Position numbers and translations under genes: made by a program. Below are positions 1 through 5,371 of a stretch of DNA of 5,371 bases, in pieces. Every line of letters starts with the position of its first letter. The first letter of the stretch is position 1. The DNA comes from an uncultured Bacteroidales bacterium. Lineage in GTDB: Bacteria; Bacteroidota; Bacteroidia; Bacteroidales; Paludibacteraceae. The notes below the pieces were generated by a model that did no database searches, was not told the origin of the DNA, and saw nothing but the letters and a program-made list of their open reading frames with translations. The stretch is from NCBI GenBank assembly GCA_937886455.1, contig CALGCU010000209.1, positions 1-5,371 of the forward strand. The letters run 5' to 3'.

Positions 1-861
1 CCGGAATCAACTCCACAAACGTTTGGAAAACCGGGACACATCAACCCATTATATGCACAAGATAAAGGAGTCCTTAGAAGAGCAGGACATACAGAGGCTG
101 CTATTGACCTCGCAAGACTGGCGGGACTACAACCGGCTGCTGCCCTCATAGAAATTATGAATGAAGATGGAACAATGGCGCGAATGCCTCAATTGATGGA
201 AAAAGCACAGCAATTCGGCCTAAAAATCATCACCATCAAAGACCTAATCGCATACCGACTCAAAGAAGAATCCATCGTGGAAAAAGGGGAAGAGGCTGAC
301 TTGCCAACTGAGTATGGACACTTCAAACTCATTCCTTTTAGACAAAAATCTAACGGATTGGAACATTTTGCACTCATAAAGGGAGAATGGAAACAAGAAG
401 AACCTATCTTGGTACGTGTACACTCTTCTTGCATCACAGGGGATATATTAGGTAGCAAAAGATGTGATTGTGGCGAACAATTACATGCTGCATTACGCAT
501 GATTGAAAAGCAAGGAAAGGGAGCATTGGTCTATCTTAACCAAGAGGGTAGAGGAATAGGGCTCATGGCTAAAATGGCTGCCTACAAACTGCAAGAAAAG
601 GGAATGGACACTGTGGATGCTAATCTACATCTGGGATTCCAAGCTGATGAACGTGACTATGGAGTAGGGGCAAGCATACTGCATGAACTCAAAATCAACA
701 AAATGAAACTCATGACCAATAACCCGGTGAAAAGAGTGGGATTGGAAGGATATGGATTGGAAATCGCAGAGATAGTGCCGATTGAAATCACACCAAATGA
801 GTACAATAAAAGATATCTTGAAACTAAACAACAGAAAATGGGGCATATATTGCACTTGTAA
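1..861 (+). CDS. ribBA: RibBA, bifunctional DHBP synthase / GTP cyclohydrolase II (5' end missing)
   Basis: The frame is open from base 1, so the gene begins upstream. 286 residues are visible of about 400 expected, and the ATG at 157 is an internal Met, not the start. The enzyme makes both riboflavin precursors in the cytoplasm: the RibB half converts ribulose 5-phosphate to 3,4-dihydroxy-2-butanone 4-phosphate plus formate, and the RibA half opens GTP to a diaminopyrimidine. Visible residues 1-85 are the end of the RibB domain: GKPGHINPL (9-17), RRAGHTEAA (26-34) and EIMNEDGTMAR (51-61), which supply the conserved His and Glu of that active site. From about 105 the RibA domain follows. The zinc ligands Cys144, Cys155 and Cys157 lie in HSSC...RCDCG with the usual C-x10-C-x-C spacing. 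GRGIGL (173-178), Tyr185, Asp216 and Arg218 in ADERDYG, and TNNP (239-242) complete the active site. The C-terminus (KMGHILHL) is intact. All catalytic residues in view are present, so both activities are expected. It probably heads or joins the transcript of the next two genes. Confidence 0.97.
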   Translation, partial: PESTPQTFGKPGHINPLYAQDKGVLRRAGHTEAAIDLARLAGLQPAAALIEIMNEDGTMARMPQLMEKAQQFGLKIITIKDLIAYRLKEESIVEKGEEADLPTEYGHFKLIPFRQKSNGLEHFALIKGEWKQEEPILVRVHSSCITGDILGSKRCDCGEQLHAALRMIEKQGKGALVYLNQEGRGIGLMAKMAAYKLQEKGMDTVDANLHLGFQADERDYGVGASILHELKINKMKLMTNNPVKRVGLEGYGLEIAEIVPIEITPNEYNKRYLETKQQKMGHILHL

Positions 862-886
862 AATAATATAAACGAATAAAATAATT

Positions 887-1642
887 ATGATAGCACTCAT
901 CACAGGGGCTACTTCTGGATTCGGAAGAGCCGGAGCAATCAGATTGGCTAAATTAGGATATGATGTAATTGTAACCGGAAGACGAAATGAACGCCTCCTA
1001 CAACTCGAAGAAGAAATCAAAAACAACTACCATACACAAGTAAGAACACTCTGCTTTGATATACGAAGTAGAAAGGAGTGCGAAAATGCATGGAATAGTT
1101 TGTCTAACGAATGGAAACAAGTAGATGTGTTGTTCAACAACGCTGGACTGGCGGCTTGTTCTGAACCTATAGGGGAAGCTGACTTGGATGACTTTGACAG
1201 AATGATTGATACAAATGTTAAAGGACTACTATATCTTTCACAACAAGTCATCCCGGTCATGAAGGAAAGAAAAAGTGGAATGATTATAAATCTATCTTCA
1301 ATCGCGGGAGTGGAAGTATATCCAAATGGTAATGTCTATTGTGCGTCAAAACATGCGGTGACAGCCATCACAAAGGCAATGCGTATGGATTTATTACCCT
1401 ATGGAATCAGAGTAGGCTCTATCTCGCCGGGAGCGGCTGAAACTGAATTCTCTATCGTTAGATTCAAAGGTGACGAAGAAAAAGCTAAAGCGGTCTATAA
1501 AGGACTTACACCGCTTAATGCGGAAGATATTGCGGATGTAGTAGAATTTATGGTTACCAGACCTCCTCATGTAATGATTAATGATGTTCTACTCACACCG
1601 GCACGACAAGCTAATACCTATGTCTATAACAGAACGGTATAA
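887..1642 (+). CDS. ydfG: YdfG-like short-chain dehydrogenase (NADP-dependent 3-hydroxy acid / serine dehydrogenase type)
   Basis: This is a classical short-chain dehydrogenase/reductase of 251 residues, the normal length for the family. The Rossmann nucleotide-binding motif TGATSGFG is at residues 6-13. TGRR at 30-33 places two arginines after the second strand, which favours NADP(H) over NAD(H). NNAG is at 84-87. The catalytic set is Asn110, Ser138, Tyr151 and Lys155 (YCASK). The C-terminal stretch TEFSIVRFKGD (186-196) and the PPHVMIN segment (226-232) match the pattern recalled for E. coli YdfG, which oxidises serine and related 3-hydroxy acids and reduces malonic semialdehyde. The exact substrate here is inferred from that resemblance. 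There is no signal peptide, so it is cytosolic. The ATG at 887 is chosen because the nucleotide-binding strand begins at residue 2, leaving no room for a later start. The leader is A/T-rich with no Shine-Dalgarno. It starts 25 bp after ribBA and ends 33 bp before the next gene, consistent with cotranscription. Confidence 0.93.
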   Translation: MIALITGATSGFGRAGAIRLAKLGYDVIVTGRRNERLLQLEEEIKNNYHTQVRTLCFDIRSRKECENAWNSLSNEWKQVDVLFNNAGLAACSEPIGEADLDDFDRMIDTNVKGLLYLSQQVIPVMKERKSGMIINLSSIAGVEVYPNGNVYCASKHAVTAITKAMRMDLLPYGIRVGSISPGAAETEFSIVRFKGDEEKAKAVYKGLTPLNAEDIADVVEFMVTRPPHVMINDVLLTPARQANTYVYNRTV

Positions 1643-1675
1643 AGTAGAAAAATATAGTAGTACGCAAAAAAACAA

Positions 1676-2926
1676 ATGCACAGTTATATACTTATCATAT
1701 TATCTTTATGCCTTTCTGCATTCTTCTCTGGAATGGAGATAGCATTTGTCTCTTCTAATAAATTACGATTTGAACTGGAAAAAAGAGAAAAATCCATCAC
1801 TGCAAAAGTGATGGGATTTTTCTATAGACATCCCCAACAATACATTACTACCATGCTTGTGGGAAACAACATCTGCTTGGTGGTTTTTAGTATGTTGATG
1901 GCTGAATGGTTGGAACCATATTTCAGAATGTTCATCACAGAAGACTTACTCATCTCGCTCTTACAATCCATAGTGGCTACGGTGATTGTGTTATTTATTG
2001 GAGAATTCTTCCCTAAGACGATATTCAGACTCAACCCCAATTTGTGGCTGAATGTATTTTCACCATTCTTATTTGTGATATACGTTTTGCTCTATCCTAT
2101 CACGATATTCACAACATGGATCTCTGTAGGAGGATTGCGCTTGTTCGGAGTAAAATTGGACGAAAAAGTGGATGACATTACATTTTCCCGAACAGACCTG
2201 ATGTATCTCTTGCAAGAAAGTTATGACTCGCAAGAAACAATTGAAAATGTGGAGGCTGAAGTAAAAATATTCCAGAATGTATTAGACTTCTCAAAAATAA
2301 AACTCAGAGATTGTTGCATACCAAGAACGGAAATTGTAGCGCTGCCTGATACAATAGCTGTGGAAGAATTGAAAAATAAATTCATAGAAACCGGACTCTC
2401 AAAAATACTGATATACACAACTGATATTGACCATATCATTGGATATATTCACTCATCTGAAATGTTTAATCATAAAGAAGAGTGGAAACAACACATCAAT
2501 CAAGTGCCTATCGTACCGGAAAATATGGCTGCACAAAAACTCATGAAGATGTTTATGCAGGAAAAAAAGAGTATCGCTGTCGTGGTGGATGAATTTGGAG
2601 GAACAGCGGGCATTGTCACCTTGGAAGATATAATGGAAGAAATTTTTGGAGATATCAAGGATGAACATGATGTGAGAGAATATGTGGCAAAGAAAATCAA
2701 TGATCATGAATTTGTGCTGTCCGGAAGATTGGAAGTGGAAAAAGTGAATGAACAATTCAATTTGGAACTACCCGAGTCTGACCAATATGAAACAATTGCT
2801 GGACTTATTTTGGAACAGTGTGGACATTTCCCTAAAGTAAATGAACTGATAAGAGTGGATAAATTTACTTTTAAATGTGTCAAAATGGCGGATAATAGAA
2901 TAGATTTAGTAAAATTATTCTGTTAA
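1676..2926 (+). CDS. CNNM/CorC-family membrane protein (DUF21 - CBS pair - CorC/HlyC domain)
   Basis: This 416-residue protein has the complete architecture of the CNNM/CorC family, often labelled 'hemolysin' in databases. The membrane domain (DUF21, about 1-150) has hydrophobic segments near 3-25, 58-78, 91-113 and 123-148. It carries the family motifs SAFFSGMEIAF (14-24), GNNI (63-66) and GEFFPKT (109-115). A cytoplasmic CBS pair follows: the first at about 211-268, starting at IPRTEI, and the second at about 276-330, containing VVVDEFGGTAGIVTLEDI (302-319). A CorC/HlyC-type C-terminal domain covers about 335-416. Characterised relatives are implicated in Mg2+/Co2+ efflux and are controlled by ATP-Mg binding to the CBS pair, so divalent-cation transport in the inner membrane is the best call. 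The haemolysin name comes from old homology and is not supported as a function. In Bacteroidota this family includes GldE, linked to gliding motility and lipoprotein traits, but nothing here shows that role. It lies directly before a PpiD-like gene. The start is the first in-frame ATG, placed just before the first membrane segment. Confidence 0.93.
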   Translation: MHSYILIILSLCLSAFFSGMEIAFVSSNKLRFELEKREKSITAKVMGFFYRHPQQYITTMLVGNNICLVVFSMLMAEWLEPYFRMFITEDLLISLLQSIVATVIVLFIGEFFPKTIFRLNPNLWLNVFSPFLFVIYVLLYPITIFTTWISVGGLRLFGVKLDEKVDDITFSRTDLMYLLQESYDSQETIENVEAEVKIFQNVLDFSKIKLRDCCIPRTEIVALPDTIAVEELKNKFIETGLSKILIYTTDIDHIIGYIHSSEMFNHKEEWKQHINQVPIVPENMAAQKLMKMFMQEKKSIAVVVDEFGGTAGIVTLEDIMEEIFGDIKDEHDVREYVAKKINDHEFVLSGRLEVEKVNEQFNLELPESDQYETIAGLILEQCGHFPKVNELIRVDKFTFKCVKMADNRIDLVKLFC

Positions 2927-2929
2927 TGT

Positions 2930-2960
2930 TTTGAAACTAAAACAAAAGTCCGTATCTTCG
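2930..2960 (+). promoter_or_regulatory. Bacteroidota-type promoter upstream of the PpiD-like gene
   Basis: A TTTG element lies at 2930-2933, then 19 bases, then TATCTTCG at 2953-2960. The Bacteroidota primary sigma consensus is TTTG, about 19-21 bases, TAnnTTTG, so there is one mismatch (C for T in the seventh place of the -7 box). Transcription would start near 2966, giving a leader of about 40 bases before the ATG at 3009. A second box, TAATTTTG at 2982-2989, matches the -7 consensus exactly. Its only partner is a weak TTCG 21 bases upstream, and it would leave a leader of only about 13 bases, so it is less likely. This gap of 82 bp is the only one in the window with such a pattern. Confidence 0.6.
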
Positions 2961-3008
2961 TGCGCTCAAATCTTTTTAATATAATTTTGAAATTAAATAT
3001 AAAGAAAA

Positions 3009-5102
3009 ATGGCTATTTTACAAAAAATTAGAAATCAAAGTGTTCTACTTTTGGTCGTGGTGGGAGTAGCAATGTTTGCTTTCATCATTGGTGACTTCCT
3101 TAATTCTGGTGCTACCTATTTTAATAAATCAAGAGAAAATATAGGTAAAATCAATGGTGAAGCAATACACATCTTGGATTACACTGCCGCTGTGGACCAA
3201 ATGACTGAAGTGTACAAAATTGAATCTGGGGCGCAGACCTTAACCGATGAAATTCATGCACAAATTCGTGCTTCTGTATGGGAAACATTGGTAAACGAAA
3301 AATTATTACAAGCTGAAGCAACTCGTCTTGGAATTACAGTTACGAAAGAAGAATTGGCTGAAAGATTGATGGGAGCAAAAATTCATCCTATCATTCAACA
3401 AAGAAGAGTATTCTTTGATGAAAATGGACAATTCAGCCCGGCTGTCTTGATGAACTTCCTCGGAGTAATTAATTCGGATGACGAGGAAATGGCTAACTCA
3501 GAACAAATCAAACAACTTAAACAATACTGGTTGTTCTGGGAAAATGCTGTACGTACTAGCATTCTACAAGAAAAATATGTGGCTCTTTTGGCAAATTCAT
3601 TGACTGCTAACGCATTGGAAGCTAAAGATAACTTTGAAGGAAGAAACAAAGTGGCACAAGTTTCTTATGTAATGCAACCATACTATGCTCTGGCTGACTC
3701 GGCTTTCCAAGTAACTGACGCTGAAGTAAAAGCACTCTACAATGAAAGAAAAGAGCAATACAAACAAGAACCTAATCGCAATATCTTGTATGTGACATAC
3801 CCTATCGTGCCATCTGAAGATGACTTCAACGAGGTAAAAGCATGGATTGAAAACCTTCAAGAAGAATTCACTACTACAAATGATGTTGTAGCTGTGGTAA
3901 ACTCAAATTCTGATGTAATGTATGACGGACACTATTACTCAGAAAATACAGTGCCTGCTGAATTAAAAGAGTTTGCTTTCACTGGTAAAGAAAATGATGT
4001 AACACCGGTAATGTTTGACCAAACAAAATACTACATGGCACGCATCATGGAAACGGGTGTGCAATTACCGGACTCTGTTAATTTGAGACACATCTTCATG
4101 CTGGGAGACGACCAAACACGTGTTGATAGTATAGTAAACGCAATCAAAGCGGGTGCTGATTTCGCTACCCTTGCTAATACTTATTCTATAGCACAAACTG
4201 CACAAGTCGGTGGAGAATTGGGATGGATGCAACAAAACTCATTGCCCGAAAATATGGCTAAACCTGCATTCACTGAACCTGCAAATGCCGTCTTCACAGT
4301 AAAAGATGCACAAGGTGTACAAATATTCCAAGTCTTGGAAAGAAGCCCATTGACACCGAAAGTGAAATTAGCAATCTTGGAAAGAACTGTTGTACCTGGT
4401 AGTCGCACATATAGCGCTATCTACAACGAAGCAAAACAATTCATTGTTGAAAACGATAATGCAGAAAAGTTCCAAGCTGCTGCAAAAGAAAAAGGTCTGA
4501 GTGTACAATCTGGATTTGAATTGCTTGAGAATACAGAAACAGTAGGCACATTGGCACAATCTCGTCCTATTGTACGTTGGGCTTTTGAGGCAAAAGAAGG
4601 AAAAGTATCTGATGTGTTTGAATGTGAAGACAACTTTGTTGTGGCTACTTTGGTGAAAGTGAATGACGAAGAATACAAATCAGTGGATGATGTGGCTGTT
4701 GAACTTCAAATGGAGTTGAAAAACGATAAAAAAGCACAACAAATCATTGCTTCTTTAGAAGGTCAAACTTTGGAAAACGCTGCACAAACTCTTAACACCG
4801 ATGTACAAAAAGCTGAAAATGTTAATATGGCTACTTATCGATTTGGAAGTGTTGGTGTAGAACCATATATAATAGGTGCCGCATCACAATTGGAAGCTGG
4901 CGCAACTTCACATCCATTGAAAGGTAATGCCGGTGTATTTGTAGTAAAAGCAGATAGCGTAAACACTAATGCGACAAACTATGATGAAGCATCAGAAATT
5001 ATGCAACTTAATATGCGTCGTGCTTATTCACTCTCATACATGACACTGCAAATGTTGCAAGATGGAGCAAAAATAGAAGATAACAGAGCAAACTTCTATT
5101 AA
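3009..5102 (+). CDS. ppiD: PpiD/SurA-like membrane-anchored periplasmic peptidyl-prolyl isomerase / chaperone
   Basis: This protein of 697 residues has a short basic N-terminus and one uncleaved membrane helix (about 11-31). It is predicted to be anchored in the inner membrane with the rest in the periplasm, like PpiD. Residues about 35-260 form the SurA_N-type chaperone region, which is helical and rich in Gln and Glu. A parvulin (PpiC-type rotamase) domain covers about 356-446: LRHIFML with His361, then KAGADFATLANTYS (390-403) and VGGELGWM (400-407). The C-terminal third holds two further segments typical of this family, WAFEAKEGKVSDVFE (524-538) and a GATSHPLKGNAGVFVV stretch (641-656), and ends NRANFY. 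The likely role is assisting folding of exported and outer-membrane proteins. The usual second active-site His of parvulins (G-Y/F-H-I-I) reads GVQIF here, with Gln438, so isomerase activity is uncertain. The start follows an A-rich leader, has its own promoter, and leads straight into the membrane helix. A strong terminator follows the stop by 22 bp. The symbol ppiD is by architecture, not proven orthology. Confidence 0.92.
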   Translation: MAILQKIRNQSVLLLVVVGVAMFAFIIGDFLNSGATYFNKSRENIGKINGEAIHILDYTAAVDQMTEVYKIESGAQTLTDEIHAQIRASVWETLVNEKLLQAEATRLGITVTKEELAERLMGAKIHPIIQQRRVFFDENGQFSPAVLMNFLGVINSDDEEMANSEQIKQLKQYWLFWENAVRTSILQEKYVALLANSLTANALEAKDNFEGRNKVAQVSYVMQPYYALADSAFQVTDAEVKALYNERKEQYKQEPNRNILYVTYPIVPSEDDFNEVKAWIENLQEEFTTTNDVVAVVNSNSDVMYDGHYYSENTVPAELKEFAFTGKENDVTPVMFDQTKYYMARIMETGVQLPDSVNLRHIFMLGDDQTRVDSIVNAIKAGADFATLANTYSIAQTAQVGGELGWMQQNSLPENMAKPAFTEPANAVFTVKDAQGVQIFQVLERSPLTPKVKLAILERTVVPGSRTYSAIYNEAKQFIVENDNAEKFQAAAKEKGLSVQSGFELLENTETVGTLAQSRPIVRWAFEAKEGKVSDVFECEDNFVVATLVKVNDEEYKSVDDVAVELQMELKNDKKAQQIIASLEGQTLENAAQTLNTDVQKAENVNMATYRFGSVGVEPYIIGAASQLEAGATSHPLKGNAGVFVVKADSVNTNATNYDEASEIMQLNMRRAYSLSYMTLQMLQDGAKIEDNRANFY

Positions 5103-5124
5103 ACAAATGCACTAAAGATAATAC

Positions 5125-5168
5125 AACAAGAGGAGAAGTTTTAATAACTTTTCCTCTTGTTTTTATTT
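5125..5168 (+). terminator. Rho-independent terminator of the PpiD-like gene
   Basis: The arms at 5125-5140 and 5146-5161 pair over 16 bp with a single G-U wobble, enclosing a 5-base TTAAT loop. The right arm runs into a T-rich tract, with T's at 5160-5164, an A, then three more T's. It begins 22 bp after the TAA. If a gene converges from the right, the same inverted repeat could also slow transcription from that side, though the minus-strand side lacks a good T run. Confidence 0.93.
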
Positions 5169-5371
5169 GTCATTTATTTTATCTCTCATTACTACCATTT
5201 CTTCACATAAGCCACCCAGACCCCTAGGTCACTATCCCAACTCTAAAAAACCTCCAATAAAGTATTTATAGAATATGCCCAAAAAACTATAACCCCCTCA
5301 CATTCAAGTTCTAACTGCACAGTCGCCCAATGACGTAGCGCTGTATTTATAAAATTTATTCGCCACACAAA
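5169..5371 (-). other. 203-bp terminal region without a confident gene; possible remnant minus-strand reading frame
   Basis: No open frame of useful length is seen on the + strand. On the minus strand, the frame beginning at base 5371 is open for 42 codons to a TAG at 5245-5243. It then continues for 16 codons (S-W-D-S-D-L-G-V-W-V-A-Y-V-K-K-W) to TAG at 5194-5192, immediately followed by TAA. The + strand here has far more C than G, the reverse of the genes to the left, which would suit coding on the minus strand. If real, this is the 3' end of a convergent gene that is broken by a stop, or a gene ending at 5243 followed by unrelated sequence. I do not recognise the peptide. A chance open frame in low-GC DNA is a fair alternative, so no CDS or pseudogene is called. 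Confidence 0.3.

Noticed and set aside
420..432. Ser in HSSC of the GTP cyclohydrolase II domain where E. coli RibA has HSEC
   Set aside because: The position is not a zinc ligand or catalytic residue, and Ser is, as far as I recall, common in Bacteroidota RibBA. It is not a defect.
157..861. ATG at 157 as the start of a stand-alone GTP cyclohydrolase II gene
   Set aside because: The frame is open upstream to base 1 and encodes conserved DHBP synthase motifs (PGHINPL, RRAGHTEAA) running straight through this Met, so it is internal to RibBA.
2927..2944. Small hairpin TGTTTT-GAAACT-AAAACA just after the CNNM stop, as a possible terminator
   Set aside because: The stem is only 6 bp and almost all A-T, with no following T run. 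It also overlaps the TTTG promoter element.
4334..4385. Repeated TCTTGGAAAGAA within the PpiD-like gene (about 4333 and 4375)
   Set aside because: Both copies encode L-E-R in a normal coding context. The repeat is short, the spacing is not otherwise patterned, and chance or codon preference explains it.
189..4678. Many minus-strand open frames of 60-130 codons opposite the four genes
   Set aside because: They lie antisense to well-supported genes, have low-complexity Ser/Phe/Cys-rich translations and show no recognisable domains. They are shadows of the coding strand.

Overview
This window looks like an ordinary housekeeping segment from a low-GC member of the Bacteroidota, most likely Bacteroidales. 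Four lines of evidence point there. The RibBA, CNNM/CorC and PpiD-like proteins have the wording typical of that group. Start codons follow A-rich leaders with no Shine-Dalgarno sequence. The one clear promoter fits the Bacteroidota consensus (TTTG, about 19 bases, TAnnTTTG). All four genes end in TAA. The order-level assignment rests on recalled family resemblance, not on a search.

Layout: four genes lie on the + strand. The first is the 3' part of ribBA (1-861), which enters the window without its start. It is followed after 25 bp by a YdfG-like short-chain dehydrogenase (887-1642), and after another 33 bp by a CNNM/CorC-family membrane protein with a CBS pair (1676-2926). The short gaps and the lack of a recognisable promoter or terminator between them suggest one transcript. 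An 82-bp gap then carries a promoter (2930-2960) for a 697-residue, membrane-anchored periplasmic PpiD/SurA-like folding factor (3009-5102). A strong intrinsic terminator (5125-5168) closes that gene. The last ~200 bp (5169-5371) hold no confident gene. They do hold a minus-strand reading frame that is open from the window edge for 42 codons, then has a TAG, then 16 more protein-like codons before a double stop. It may be the decayed or unrelated 3' end of a convergent gene.

How the genes relate: RibBA makes both early precursors of riboflavin. The dehydrogenase probably handles small hydroxy acids with NADP(H). The CNNM protein is probably a divalent-cation (Mg2+/Co2+) transporter or regulator. 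The PpiD-like protein assists folding of exported proteins. I see no single pathway joining them; the neighbourhood reads as core chromosome. I found no mobile element, CRISPR array, tRNA or rRNA, and no convincing new system. The points most worth a second look are the 3' terminal region and the apparent loss of a canonical active-site histidine in the parvulin domain.
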